Assembly: GCF_000383615.1 (NCBI RefSeq)
Contig: NZ_KB911587.1
Coordinates: forward strand, 62,001-126,000
Direction: 5' to 3'
Origin: Streptomyces canus 299MFChir4.1
GTDB taxonomy: Bacteria; Actinomycetota; Actinomycetes; Streptomycetales; Streptomycetaceae
DNA: 64,000 nt
Under the pieces are notes generated by a model. That model saw only the letters and a program-made list of their open reading frames with translations. It was not told the DNA's origin and did no database searches. Positions 8,858 to 17,668 of the stretch are shown here, one piece after another (position 1 is the first letter of the stretch; every line of letters begins with the position of its first letter). The position numbers and the translations under genes were made by a program.

Positions 8858-8892
8858 TTGAGCTCCTAGATCATTACTTTTGGTCTTATGGA

Positions 8893-10101
8893 CTATTCGG
8901 TGTGCTTGCTAAGTCGGACCGGGTCCGCCACCGGTTCCGGGGGTTGCGGCGGTGTTACGGCCTCGCGACACCGCCGGGCCGCGCCTGCGACGACCGTTTC
9001 CAGCGGGCCACGTCCGACGTGCCGCCACGAGAGGGCGAACAGGAGCGCTCCGGTGGTCATGGCGGCGTAGAGGAGCTCGGGGGAGCCGGAGAGCGCGCCG
9101 GTGGCGAGCAGGAGCACATGGGCGGCGTACAGGGTCAGCGGCATGCTGCCCGCCGCCGCGAGCGGGGTGAGAGCCCGCGTGAGCAGGGCGCTCCTGGTCA
9201 GCAGCAGGGCGCCGCCGAGGATCGCCGCCGCCGAGCCCAAGGTGAGGAGCAGGTCGAAGGGCGTGGTCGCGTGCGGCGCGCGGGAGAGCAGCGCCCACCA
9301 GGTCACGCCGTCCGGGCTGTCCCACAGGGCCTCGGCGCGGGAGGCGCCGGGGAACTCCGCGCGCCACAGCTGCCGCAGCCCGTCGAACCGGAACAGGACC
9401 AGGGACGACACCAGCCAGACCCCGGCCACGAGCGCGAGACCGCCCCCGAGGAGCCGGCGCGCGAGCCTGCGTGACGTCAGGTCCAGGCGGCCGAGGGCGA
9501 GTCCGGCGCACAGATAGGCGGTCCAGGCGAGCACCGGGTAGTCGCCGTGCACGAGCAGGTCCGACACCAGGCCGAGCGGATCGGTGACCAGGTCCTGGAG
9601 GGTCGGGTCGCCGTCGAACGCGGGCCGGGGCAGTGCGCCCCGCAGCGCGTGGACGGCGAACGGCGCCCCCACGGCCAGGGACAGGGAGAGCGCCGTCAAG
9701 GTCCCCGGTCGGAGGCCCAGCAGCGGGATCGCGATCAGGAACAACAGGGCGTAGAACACCAGGATCACGTCCACGTCCAGGTCCGCCGCGCGCGAGGCGT
9801 AGCCGAGCAGCAGCCCGATCAGCGCGATGACACCAGCCCGCGCCGCCACCGCGACGGCCGCGGGCCGCCCGGTCGCAGGCCGCCGACCGCCGGTCGTGAA
9901 GGCCAGACCGATCCCGGCCGTCACGGCGAAGGTCGCCGAGGAACGGCCGCCCGCGAACATCCAGGCGGGGGTGGGCGATCCGGCCTCGTCGAATGCCCCG
10001 AACACGTGAACGGAGAACATTCCGAGCAGGGCGAGCCCCCGTGCCACATCGACCCCCGCGATGCGCGGCGCGGCTTGCTTCGGTGTGTATGGAGCAGGCA
10101 T
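8893..10101 (-). CDS. DUF418/HGSNAT-like multi-span membrane protein
   Basis: 402 residues with about ten hydrophobic spans. The N-terminal motif RIAGVDVARGLALLGMF and the following VHVFGAF resemble DUF418/DUF1624 and heparan-alpha-glucosaminide acetyltransferase-like membrane proteins, some of which move acyl groups across membranes. ATG at 10101 with GGAG upstream. It is the first gene of the minus-strand operon that leads into the split synthetase, 35 bp before it. A role in modifying or exporting the product is suggested by position only. Confidence 0.7.
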   Translation of the reverse strand: MPAPYTPKQAAPRIAGVDVARGLALLGMFSVHVFGAFDEAGSPTPAWMFAGGRSSATFAVTAGIGLAFTTGGRRPATGRPAAVAVAARAGVIALIGLLLGYASRAADLDVDVILVFYALLFLIAIPLLGLRPGTLTALSLSLAVGAPFAVHALRGALPRPAFDGDPTLQDLVTDPLGLVSDLLVHGDYPVLAWTAYLCAGLALGRLDLTSRRLARRLLGGGLALVAGVWLVSSLVLFRFDGLRQLWRAEFPGASRAEALWDSPDGVTWWALLSRAPHATTPFDLLLTLGSAAAILGGALLLTRSALLTRALTPLAAAGSMPLTLYAAHVLLLATGALSGSPELLYAAMTTGALLFALSWRHVGRGPLETVVAGAARRCREAVTPPQPPEPVADPVRLSKHTE

Positions 10102-10688
10102 GCGAATTCTCCAGAGTGGGATACGGCGGAATATCGCCCGCTGTTCACCGCGCAGCGGAAAATCATGAAGAGGGACCCCCGTGGTTCCGGTGTTCCGGAA
10201 GAAAAGGAAGTGCCGTGAGGCACGGAATGGAATATGCAGAAGGAGCGGTTCGGTATGTGCCTGGAGTGACCACGCGAGGGGGACGGGGTGGCCTGACTCG
10301 GGCCTTGGTCGGAGCCCTGAGAATGCAATCCGAATTGTTTCGAGGCGCTCATGAACGGGTCAAGCGCGTTTCAGTCAATGGCGGTTTCCTGCCGGTCGGC
10401 AGTTCGCTGCCGATAGGAATCACTCATGCCGTTCGGTGGCGCCACCGGGGAACTCACTTCATGGACGGTGCACATGTCGTCGGGCATTCCGGTTCCCGGG
10501 TCCGCGAAAACCGGCCAGCGGGTTCATGACAGAAAAGGGGTTCGATTTTCTTCGCGATTTCCCCGGGGTTGCCCGGCGTTTTCCGCGGTATGACGGAACC
10601 GAACGCGAGCGGGCGTTCCCCGCACGGGCGTGCCCCGGACAGGGACGGGGGGATGAGTGCACGCTCGCGTGGCGGATACCTTTAGGAC
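10102..10688. promoter_or_regulatory. 587-bp divergent upstream region of the diaminopropionate synthetase operon
   Basis: No credible gene. It separates the minus-strand synthetase operon from the plus-strand BrkB-like gene. Its base composition is visibly less GC-rich than its neighbours, notably around 10320-10400. On the minus strand a TTGACC (10358-10363) and AACAAT (10334-10339), 18 bp apart, could form a weak sigma-70-type promoter about 230 bp upstream of the first operon gene. No regulator gene is adjacent, so control must come from elsewhere. Confidence 0.35.
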
Positions 10689-11837
10689 GTGCAGGCAGCA
10701 AGCGAATCCCCTCAGCCACCCTCCGGTCGACTCCACCGGGCCCGTGCTCTCTACCGGAACGTGTCGAAGCGCAGGACCGCCTGGCTGCTGCTCAAGGACA
10801 CCGTCAACTCGTGCATCGAGTACCGCATCCTGGGGCTCGCCGCCGAGGCCGCGTTCTTCTCGCTGCTGTCCGTGCCGCCGCTGCTCCTCAGCCTGATCGG
10901 CCTGCTGGGCTACGTCGACGACTGGACCGGCACCGACAGCATCAGCAGCCTGGAGGCCAACCTCCTGGACGCCGCGCGCACGGTCCTGTCCGACAAGGGG
11001 GTACGGGAGATCGCGCAGCCGATCCTCGACGACGTGATGAAGGGCGGCCGTCCCGACGTCATCTCGGTCGGCTTCCTGTTCGCCCTGTGGTCCGGGTCGC
11101 GCGCGGTGAACGTCTTCATCGACACCATCACCGTCATGTACGGCCTCGACGGGGTCCGCGGCATCGTCAAGACCCGGCTCGTGGCGTTCGCGCTGTTCGT
11201 CGCGGCGCTGCTGATCGGCTCGGTGGCGCTGCCGCTGATGGTGGCGGGTCCGGACGCGGTGGTGCGGATCGTGCCGTGGTCGACGACGGTCGTCCAGGTC
11301 CTGTACTGGCCCGTGGTGATCATCCTGTCCATCGCCTTCCTGACGACCCTGTACCACGTGTCGGTGCCGGTGCGCTCACCGTGGATCGAGGACGTCCCGG
11401 GCGCACTGGTGGCCCTGGCGATGTGGGTGCTGGGGAGCTTCCTGCTCCGGATCTATCTCCAGAGCACGATCGAGGGCGCGACGATCTACGGCTCGCTCGC
11501 CGCCGCGGTGGCGGTGCTGCTGTGGATCGGCGTCTCGGCCTTCGCGGTCCTGGTGGGCGCGGCGATGAACGCCGCGATCGACCGCGTGTGGCCCGCGGCG
11601 GCCACGGCGGCGGCGCGCGCGGCGCAGGAACGGGTGCGGGAGGCGCAGGTCGCGGAGTACGTGGCCCGCGCGGCCGCGGCGGTCCGGGACGCGGGCCCCG
11701 ACGATCCCGACGACCCCGACATGCCGTCGGAGTTCCCGGAGAGGTGGTCGCGCTTCCTGCCGCCGGAGGACGTGACGTCCCGCCTGCGGACGCACGCGAA
11801 GTCGACGCATCCCCCGCGGAAGCCGGAGGGGTCCTGA
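10689..11837 (+). CDS. YihY/BrkB-family integral membrane protein
   Basis: 382 residues with about six membrane spans. It carries the family signature of an amphipathic N-terminus followed by AAEAAFFSLLSVPPLLL and, near the C-terminus, GATIYGSLAAAVAVLLWI. This family (formerly annotated ribonuclease BN or BrkB) has no settled function. The C-terminal 80 residues are a charged, Asp/Pro-rich cytosolic tail. The start is the GTG at 10689; AGGA sits too close to be a good ribosome site, so translation may be leaderless or begin downstream. It is probably monocistronic and convergent with the following reductase gene. Confidence 0.85.
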   Translation: MQAASESPQPPSGRLHRARALYRNVSKRRTAWLLLKDTVNSCIEYRILGLAAEAAFFSLLSVPPLLLSLIGLLGYVDDWTGTDSISSLEANLLDAARTVLSDKGVREIAQPILDDVMKGGRPDVISVGFLFALWSGSRAVNVFIDTITVMYGLDGVRGIVKTRLVAFALFVAALLIGSVALPLMVAGPDAVVRIVPWSTTVVQVLYWPVVIILSIAFLTTLYHVSVPVRSPWIEDVPGALVALAMWVLGSFLLRIYLQSTIEGATIYGSLAAAVAVLLWIGVSAFAVLVGAAMNAAIDRVWPAAATAAARAAQERVREAQVAEYVARAAAAVRDAGPDDPDDPDMPSEFPERWSRFLPPEDVTSRLRTHAKSTHPPRKPEGS

Positions 11838-11944
11838 GGGGGGCGTCCGTCGTCGGGTGCGGGCCGGTGGGGCTTCTCGCGCCCACGCGGCGGAGCCGCA
11901 TATCGACACAGCCCCGCGCCCCCAAAAAGCATCGCTCGCCCGCG
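11838..11944. repeat. Streptomyces-type dispersed intergenic repeat
   Basis: Between two convergent genes. Read on the minus strand it contains gggggcgcggggctgtgtcg followed by a cgatatgcggctccgccgcg block, a sequence type I recall as repeated between genes across many Streptomyces chromosomes. It includes the short inverted repeat gcggctccgccgc, which may act as a bidirectional terminator. Confidence 0.55.
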
Positions 11945-12781
11945 TCAGACCTTCCAGGTCCCCGCAGCCGCCGCCTCCCTCGCGAAGTCCGTGAAGTCCC
12001 GGGGCTCGCGACCCAGCACCTCCCGCACCCCGTCCGACAGATACGCGTTACGCCCGTCCAGCAGCTGCTCGAACGCCTCCACCAGTGCGCCGGCCTCCCC
12101 CTCCGGCACCCCGAACGCCGCAAGCCGCTCCCCGTACTCCTTCGCCGACACCGCCCGGTACGTCAGCTCCCTCCCCGTCGCCTTCGCGATCTCCGCGACC
12201 GCCTCGCCGAAGGTGAGCAGCCGGGGCCCCGACACGGTGATCGTCTCCCCGACGTACCGCTCGCCCGCCACCAGCGCGGCCACCACCACGTCCCCGATGT
12301 CCCGCACGTCCACGAACGGCTCCCGCACCTCGCCCGCCGGGAACACCAGTTCCCCGCTCAGCCGCAGCTCCTCGACCAGCGGCCCCTCACTGAAGTTCTG
12401 CGCGAACCAGGCGGCCCGTACGACCGTCCAGTCGGCCCCCGACGCACGCAGCGCCTCCTCCGCGTCCCGCGCCCGGTCCTGCCCCCGCGACGACAGCAGC
12501 ACCAGCCGCCGTACGCCGGCCCCCACCGCCTCCCGCGCGAGCGCCCCGAGCGCCTCGGCGGCCCCCGGGGCGCCGATGTCCGAGGGGTACACCAGATACG
12601 CCGCGTCCGCGCCCCGCAGCACCTGCTCCCACGTGGACCGGTCCTGCCAGTCGAACCCCTGGGCCCGTGAGGCCGCCCGCACCGTCAGCCCCGCGGCCCG
12701 AGCGGACCGCGCCACCCGGCTGCCCGTGCGACCCGAGGCACCGGTCACCACCACCGTCGTGTTGCGCGTGTTCTGTGTCAT
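11945..12781 (-). CDS. NmrA-like NAD(P)-binding reductase
   Basis: 278 residues, atypical short-chain dehydrogenase of the NmrA/NAD(P)H-azoreductase-like group. The N-terminal nucleotide motif is VVVTGASGRTGSRVA. There is no classical YxxxK pair at the usual place, as expected for this group. Substrate unknown. ATG at 12781. It is divergent from the AraC regulator that starts 82 bp away, which makes that regulator a plausible controller. Confidence 0.82.
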   Translation of the reverse strand: MTQNTRNTTVVVTGASGRTGSRVARSARAAGLTVRAASRAQGFDWQDRSTWEQVLRGADAAYLVYPSDIGAPGAAEALGALAREAVGAGVRRLVLLSSRGQDRARDAEEALRASGADWTVVRAAWFAQNFSEGPLVEELRLSGELVFPAGEVREPFVDVRDIGDVVVAALVAGERYVGETITVSGPRLLTFGEAVAEIAKATGRELTYRAVSAKEYGERLAAFGVPEGEAGALVEAFEQLLDGRNAYLSDGVREVLGREPRDFTDFAREAAAAGTWKV

Positions 12782-12862
12782 GCCGTCGAGTCAACTCCCG
12801 TGCCCGGCACGGGCCCATCGCTGAACGGCTCATTCCCATGCGTACGCGTCTACGCTGGCCGC

Positions 12863-13822
12863 ATGGACGCTCTGGCAGGCCTGCTGGAAGGACCGCGGGC
12901 GCGTGGCGCCTTCATGATCCGCGCGTGCTTCGACCCGCCGTGGGCGGTGCGGGTGGAGGACCGGGCACCGCTGACGGTCATGCTGATGGTCCGCGGGGAA
13001 GCCGTGGTCCTGCCCGACGCGGGCGAGCCGGTCCGGCTGCGCCCCGGCGACCTCGCGATCGCCCGCGGCCCCGACCCGTACACCTGCGCCGACGACCCCG
13101 GTACGGCCCCGCAGGCGCTGATCCTGCCCGGCGCGGAGTGCAGCTACCCCGACGGACGGTCCCTGAACGGCTCCATGGACCTCGGCGTGCGCACCTGGGG
13201 CGACCGGCTCGACGGCGGGACGGTGGTCCTCATCGGGACGTATCTGATGGAGGGCGAGATCAGCAACCGGCTCCTGGACGCGCTGCCGCCGCTGCTGTCG
13301 CTCACCACCGACGTGTGGGAGTGCCCGCTGACCCCCCTCCTCATGGAGGAGATCGTGCGTGACGAGCCGGGGCAGGAGGTCGTCCTGGACCGGATGCTGG
13401 ACCTGCTGGTCATCGCGGCGCTCCGGGCCTGGTTCTCCCGGCCCGAGGCGGAGGCGCCCGCGTGGTACGCGGCGCTGGCGGACCCTGTGGTGGGGCGGGT
13501 GCTGCGGCTGATGCAGGACGATCCCGCGCATCCGTGGACGGTGGCCTCCCTCGCCGCCAAGGCGGGGGTGTCGCGTGCGGCGCTCGCCCGGCGGTTCAGT
13601 GAGCTGGTGGGGGAGCCGGTGATGACCTATCTGACCGGGTGGCGGCTGGCGTTGGCGGCGGACCGGCTGCGGGAGGGGGACGCGACGCTGGACGCGATCG
13701 CCCGGCAGGTGGGGTACGGCAGCGCGTTCGCGCTGTCCAGCGCGTTCGCGCTGTCCAGCGCGTTCAAGAGGGGCTACGGGGTCAGCCCGCAGGAGTTCCG
13801 GCTGCGGGCCGGCCGGCCGTAG
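12863..13822 (+). CDS. AraC-family regulator with cupin sensor domain and an internal duplication
   Basis: 319 residues. The N-terminal cupin (cupin_6-like) contains VRLRPGDLAIARGPDPY; the C-terminal AraC double helix-turn-helix spans about 215-319 (SLAAKAGVSRAALARRFSEL then DAIARQVGYGS). An 18-bp unit is tandemly duplicated at 13721-13756, so SAFALS appears twice ahead of SAFKRGYGVS. This inserts six residues into the recognition part of the second helix-turn-helix, which could alter or abolish DNA binding. ATG at 12863. It lies divergent from the NmrA-like reductase, its likely target. Confidence 0.85.
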   Translation: MDALAGLLEGPRARGAFMIRACFDPPWAVRVEDRAPLTVMLMVRGEAVVLPDAGEPVRLRPGDLAIARGPDPYTCADDPGTAPQALILPGAECSYPDGRSLNGSMDLGVRTWGDRLDGGTVVLIGTYLMEGEISNRLLDALPPLLSLTTDVWECPLTPLLMEEIVRDEPGQEVVLDRMLDLLVIAALRAWFSRPEAEAPAWYAALADPVVGRVLRLMQDDPAHPWTVASLAAKAGVSRAALARRFSELVGEPVMTYLTGWRLALAADRLREGDATLDAIARQVGYGSAFALSSAFALSSAFKRGYGVSPQEFRLRAGRP

Positions 13823-13831
13823 CCTGGGGAC

Positions 13832-14497
13832 GTGTACACGGAACGGCCGTCCCGGCTCGCCGGTGCCGTCGTCTGGACCGGTGACGGGTCCGGACGCGTC
13901 CTGCCCGACGGGTGCATGGATCTGCTCTGGCACGAGGAGCGACTCCTCGTCGCCGGGCCCGACACCCGTGCGTACGTCACCGCGGGCGCCCCCAGCACCT
14001 GGACCGGCCTGCGCTTCTCTCCCGGTTCCGCGCCCGCCTTCCTCGGGGTGCCCGCCCATGAACTGCGGGACCGGCGAGTGGAGTTGGCCGATCTCTGGCC
14101 CGCGCCGGAGGTACGGCGGCTGCGGAGCCGTATCACCGAGGCCCCCGACCCCGCCACCGCGCTGGAGGACATCGCCCTGGAGCGCGCGGCCCCTCCCGAC
14201 CCCTCCCTGCACGCCCTCGTCGCCGCTCTGGGCGCGGGCCGTCCCGTCGCCGCGACCGCCGACGAGATCGGCCTCGGGGCACGGCAGTTGCACCGGAAGT
14301 CGCTCGTGGCGTTCGGGTACGGGCCGAAGACCCTGGCCCGGATCCTGCGGCTGCGGCGGGCCCTCGCGCTGGCCGGGGCCGGAGTGCCGTTCGCGGAGAC
14401 GGCGGCGCGGTGCGGTTTCGCCGACCAGGCCCATCTCGCCCGGGACGTGCGAGAGTTGGCGGGCGTGCCGCTCGGGCGGCTACTCGCCGCCGGCTAG
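13832..14497 (+). CDS. AraC-family regulator with DUF6597-like N-terminal domain
   Basis: 221 residues. The N-terminal half ([27 protein letters not shown] is broken here as [12 protein letters not shown] and [10 protein letters not shown]) matches the DUF6597 sensor seen in many actinobacterial AraC regulators. The C-terminal helix-turn-helix region runs from about 140, with [22 protein letters not shown] start at 13832 with GGGGAC just upstream, 9 bp after the preceding AraC gene. Its end overlaps the convergent VOC gene by 18 bp. Target unknown; the adjacent VOC genes are candidates. Confidence 0.82.
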   Translation: MYTERPSRLAGAVVWTGDGSGRVLPDGCMDLLWHEERLLVAGPDTRAYVTAGAPSTWTGLRFSPGSAPAFLGVPAHELRDRRVELADLWPAPEVRRLRSRITEAPDPATALEDIALERAAPPDPSLHALVAALGAGRPVAATADEIGLGARQLHRKSLVAFGYGPKTLARILRLRRALALAGAGVPFAETAARCGFADQAHLARDVRELAGVPLGRLLAAG

Positions 14498-14881
14498 CGG
14501 GGCGTACAGGTCGACGCTGTTGCCGTCGGGGTCGTGCAAGGACGCGTACCGCTGGCCCCAGTCGGCGTTCCACGGCTTGAGTTCCCCGTGGAAACCCTCG
14601 CCCACCAGCTCCTCGTACACCGCGTCGACCTCGGCCGGACTGTGGCAGCGCAGCGCGAGCCCGGTGCGGCTGCCGCCGGCCGGCGCCCGCCAACCGGGGT
14701 GGAAGGAGCGGACCGTGTCCTCGGTGTCGAGCATCAGCCGTACACCGCCCGGCAGTTCGGCCTCGGCGTGCGGCTGCGTCTCCGCCCCTTCGGAGAACGG
14801 GAACCCGAGCCGCCGGTAGAAGGCGACGGAGGCGGCGAGGTCGGAGGCCACCAGACCGATGGCGTCGAATCGTGGAGTCAT
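14480..14881 (-). CDS. VOC-family (glyoxalase/bleomycin-resistance fold) protein
   Basis: 133 residues, a single vicinal-oxygen-chelate unit pair: starts [19 protein letters not shown] and ends with [17 protein letters not shown], the classic final strand with the metal-binding glutamate position replaced by Asp. I prefer the ATG at 14881 over an in-frame ATG 51 bp upstream because the fold begins right there. Substrate unknown. It is convergent with the AraC gene. Confidence 0.8.
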   Translation of the reverse strand: MTPRFDAIGLVASDLAASVAFYRRLGFPFSEGAETQPHAEAELPGGVRLMLDTEDTVRSFHPGWRAPAGGSRTGLALRCHSPAEVDAVYEELVGEGFHGELKPWNADWGQRYASLHDPDGNSVDLYAPLAGGE

Positions 14882-14933
14882 GACGCCACCGTAGGCAGGG
14901 GCGGGGCACCCGGTCTTGAAGGAATCGGACACC

Positions 14934-15566
14934 TCAGCCGAAGGTCACCGGTCCCCGCGGGGAGTCCACGGTGAAGGAGAGGCCCACCGGCCCCTCGGCG
15001 AGGGGGAGTTCGGTGTCGAGGGCGGAGAGAAGGCGACGGATCTCGTGCGGTGCGGGGGCGGTCGCGGTCAGGGAGCGCAGGGGAGTGGTGGGCAGGCCGG
15101 AGGCCGTCGGATGCGCGGTGGCGCCCCAGTCGATGAGGAAGGGGACCAGGCCGGAGGGGTGCTGGGTGTCGCCGTCCGTGAGGCGCCACTCCAGCAGGGT
15201 GCCGTCGGGCCGGCGGCGGCTCATCGGGCGGATCTCGCCGGGGTCGTAACCACGGGCCCGGGCCGTCGCCACCGCCGCGTCCAGGTCGGGCGGGCTGATC
15301 GCCCAGGTGACCGTGCGGGCGGCGGCGAGCGCGTCGACGTCGAAGGGACGCGGGCCCCTCGGCTCCGGCTGCTCCGGGTCCGGGCCGATGATCTCCAGAT
15401 AGGCGGTGCCGCCCAGCGACACGAGATGGTTGCGGGTGCCGAGACCGACGTGCACCCCGCCGGGGGCGGGGCTCACGCCGGTGCGCCGGGTGAAGTCGGC
15501 GACCGTCGCCGCCAGGTCGGGGGTCGCCAGGACCAGATGGTCCAGCCGTGCGGGAATCGCGTTCAC
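14934..15566 (-). CDS. VOC-like protein (glyoxalase-like domain)
   Basis: 210 residues. It begins VNAIPARLDHLVLATPDL from a GTG at 15566 and has the glyoxalase_3-type pattern LGTRNHLVSLGGTAYLEIIG followed by a second fold repeat. These proteins are common in actinobacteria and mostly uncharacterised. Upstream of the GTG no good Shine-Dalgarno is visible. It is divergent from the ThuA gene, 72 bp away. Confidence 0.78.
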   Translation of the reverse strand: MNAIPARLDHLVLATPDLAATVADFTRRTGVSPAPGGVHVGLGTRNHLVSLGGTAYLEIIGPDPEQPEPRGPRPFDVDALAAARTVTWAISPPDLDAAVATARARGYDPGEIRPMSRRRPDGTLLEWRLTDGDTQHPSGLVPFLIDWGATAHPTASGLPTTPLRSLTATAPAPHEIRRLLSALDTELPLAEGPVGLSFTVDSPRGPVTFG

Positions 15567-15638
15567 CGCGCCGACGCTACGGCGCCCCGACCGCACGACG
15601 GAACACCTGTACGGTGACACACCTCCTAGGCTCGGGCC

Positions 15639-16298
15639 ATGGCTCCCCGACTCCTCGTCCACACCCGCACCACCGCCTACCGCCACGACTCCATCCCGGC
15701 CGCCGTCGACGCCGTCCGCGCCCTCGGCGGCTTCGCGGTGGACGCGAGCGAGGACCCCGCGGCCCTGGAGCGGCCCCTCGACCGCTACGCCGCCGTCGTC
15801 TTCCTCTCCACCAGCGGTGAGATCCTCACCCCCGCGGGGCGCGAACGGCTGGCCGCCCACGTGGAGTCGGGCGGCGGGTTCGTCGGCGTGCACGCGGCCG
15901 CCTGCACCGAGTACACCTGGCCCTACTACGGCGAACTGCTGGGCGCCCGGTTCGACAAGCACCCCGCGTACCAGCCCGGCAGGATCCGCGTCGAGGACCG
16001 CGACCACCCGGCCACCCGACACCTGCCCGCGGTATGGGAGTTCACCGACGAGTGGTACGACTTCCGGACCAACCCTCGAGGGTCCGTGCGGGTGTTGGCG
16101 TGCGCCGACGAGTCGTCGTACCAGGGCGGCGGCATGGGCGCCGACCATCCGCTGGTGTGGTGCCGGGAGCAGGGCGCGGGCCGCGTCTTCTACACCGCGC
16201 TCGGACATGCCGCCGAGGCATGGGCGGACCCGGACTTCCGGGCCCATCTGCTCGGCGGGATCACCTGGGCGGCACGGCTGGCGCACAGCGGGTCCTGA
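15639..16298 (+). CDS. ThuA-domain protein
   Basis: 219 residues, ThuA/trehalose-utilisation fold related to glutamine amidotransferases. Visible family motifs are RTTAYRHDSIPAAV, GGGFVGVHAA and VWCREQGAGRVFYTALGH. ThuA-like proteins occur in sugar-utilisation loci and some act on sugar derivatives; no activity can be assigned here. There is no signal peptide. ATG at 15639, probably monocistronic. Confidence 0.85.
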   Translation: MAPRLLVHTRTTAYRHDSIPAAVDAVRALGGFAVDASEDPAALERPLDRYAAVVFLSTSGEILTPAGRERLAAHVESGGGFVGVHAAACTEYTWPYYGELLGARFDKHPAYQPGRIRVEDRDHPATRHLPAVWEFTDEWYDFRTNPRGSVRVLACADESSYQGGGMGADHPLVWCREQGAGRVFYTALGHAAEAWADPDFRAHLLGGITWAARLAHSGS

Positions 16299-16513
16299 GC
16301 CTGTCCCAGCCCGTCCCAGCAGGTCCCCGTACGGCCCGCGCTCCCGGACCACACCGCCGTACGCGGCACGGACCGTCCCCCGCCGGCCCGGGGACGCGGG
16401 CAGGTCTCGCCGTGCGCACCTCAGTCCTGTGAGTCTGTGCCGTGCCAAGCCAAGCGAGCCGCCCCAGGGGGAACCACGGGGGGAACCACGGCGGTTCGGA
16501 AAGGGAGACTTCC

Positions 16514-17053
16514 ATGAGCATGCGCAAGCGGGCCGTCGCGATGATGACGGCCGCGTTGCTGGGCGCCGGGACGCTCGGCCTCGCCGTGGCGCCGGCGGCG
16601 GACGCTGCCTCGTACCACGGCATCGACGGCAACGGCGTCGTCAGTGACGACTTCCAGGACGAGGAGAACCTGAGCGTCGACGACCACGCCAACAGCAACG
16701 CCACGGCCCTGTGGCAGTCCGTCCTGTACGCGGACGGGGCCAAGTGGCAGGACGAGGACGGGGACTGGCACAACTACGCCAAGAGCCAGATCGACGGCTC
16801 GTTCGGCCCCGAGACCGAGTCGGCCACCCAGTGGTGGCAGGAGCACTACGGCCTCACCGACAACGACGGCGTGGTCACCGACCAGAGCTGGGAGTTCGCC
16901 CAGCAGTGGCTCCACGGCCCCGGCTCGGGCGGCAGTGTCCGCTACCAGGGCGACAAGCGGGACGTCGACCTCAAGCGGGTCAGCGGCAAGTACCGGGTGA
17001 AGCTCAAGGGCACAGGACCCTGGCGGATCGCGTACTACGACCAGGTCGGCTGA
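16514..17053 (+). CDS. Secreted peptidoglycan-binding-like protein
   Basis: 179 residues with a Sec signal peptide (basic start MSMRKRAVAMM, hydrophobic core, cleavage near ADAA-SYHG). The central part resembles a PG_binding_1-type helical fold, with residues such as FGPETESATQWWQEHYGL and VTDQSWEFAQQWL. The C-terminal 40 residues are basic and beta-rich. ATG at 16514 follows GGGAGA; longer in-frame starts upstream would place the signal peptide inside the protein and are not preferred. Role unknown, probably cell-envelope associated. Confidence 0.72.
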   Translation: MSMRKRAVAMMTAALLGAGTLGLAVAPAADAASYHGIDGNGVVSDDFQDEENLSVDDHANSNATALWQSVLYADGAKWQDEDGDWHNYAKSQIDGSFGPETESATQWWQEHYGLTDNDGVVTDQSWEFAQQWLHGPGSGGSVRYQGDKRDVDLKRVSGKYRVKLKGTGPWRIAYYDQVG

Positions 17054-17065
17054 CCCCGGCCGGCG

Positions 17066-17099
17066 GGGGAGCGGGCGGCCCCGCGGTCACCCGCTCCCC
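17066..17099. terminator. Bidirectional stem-loop between convergent genes
   Basis: A perfect 10-bp inverted repeat (ggggagcggg at 17066-17075 with its complement at 17090-17099) and a 14-nt loop. It sits just after the secreted-protein gene and overlaps the last codons of the XRE gene. It probably terminates transcription from both sides. Confidence 0.55.
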
Positions 17100-17509
17100 G
17101 ACGGCCACGCCCACAGCACCCCAGCCACCAGCAGCACGATGACGGCGAACGCGACCAGCGCCGCCGTACGCCACCGCCGGTACTCCAGAGCGGCCGGAAC
17201 CGACACCGCCACCTCCTGCGCCACCACGCCCACCACCGTGCCGTACGGCCAGACCGGGTCGGCCAGGTCCCACAGTGCCAGCAGCCGCCCCTGGTCCGCG
17301 CCCGCCACCCGGCACAGCGCCTGCACCGCCCCCCGCGGCGGCTGCTTGGCCCCGCTGAGATACCGCTGCCAGGACGACTTGCTGTACGCGGTGCGCCGGG
17401 CCAGCTCGGCGAGGCTCAGATCCGTACGGTCCTTGAGGTGCCGCAGCTGTTCGACGAGATGCCGCGCCTCCCTCGGAAGCGAGTCCGGCAGCGGCCGCCA
17501 GCGCGTCAT
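17087..17509 (-). CDS. XRE-type DNA-binding protein with C-terminal membrane span
   Basis: 140 residues. A helix-turn-helix near residues 30-55 (LSLAELARRTAYSKSSWQRY) is followed by a linker and one strong hydrophobic span near the C-terminus (AALVAFAVIVLLVAGVLWA). The arrangement suggests a membrane-anchored transcription factor. ATG at 17509. Streptomyces genomes carry many such small proteins, and no target is known. Confidence 0.78.
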   Translation of the reverse strand: MTRWRPLPDSLPREARHLVEQLRHLKDRTDLSLAELARRTAYSKSSWQRYLSGAKQPPRGAVQALCRVAGADQGRLLALWDLADPVWPYGTVVGVVAQEVAVSVPAALEYRRWRTAALVAFAVIVLLVAGVLWAWPSGSG

Positions 17510-17668
17510 CGTCGTCCCCCAAGTGCTCGCCGCCGCCCTGGCAGGGGCAGCGGCCCCCCTCCCCGCCGCAACGTTCGACGCCCGTCCGCCCCGGCCAGTT
17601 CCCCTCGCCCGCGGATGACCGAAGCTGAACGAATCCGGCGGTGGGTGGCCCCTGCAGCCGATCGGCGG

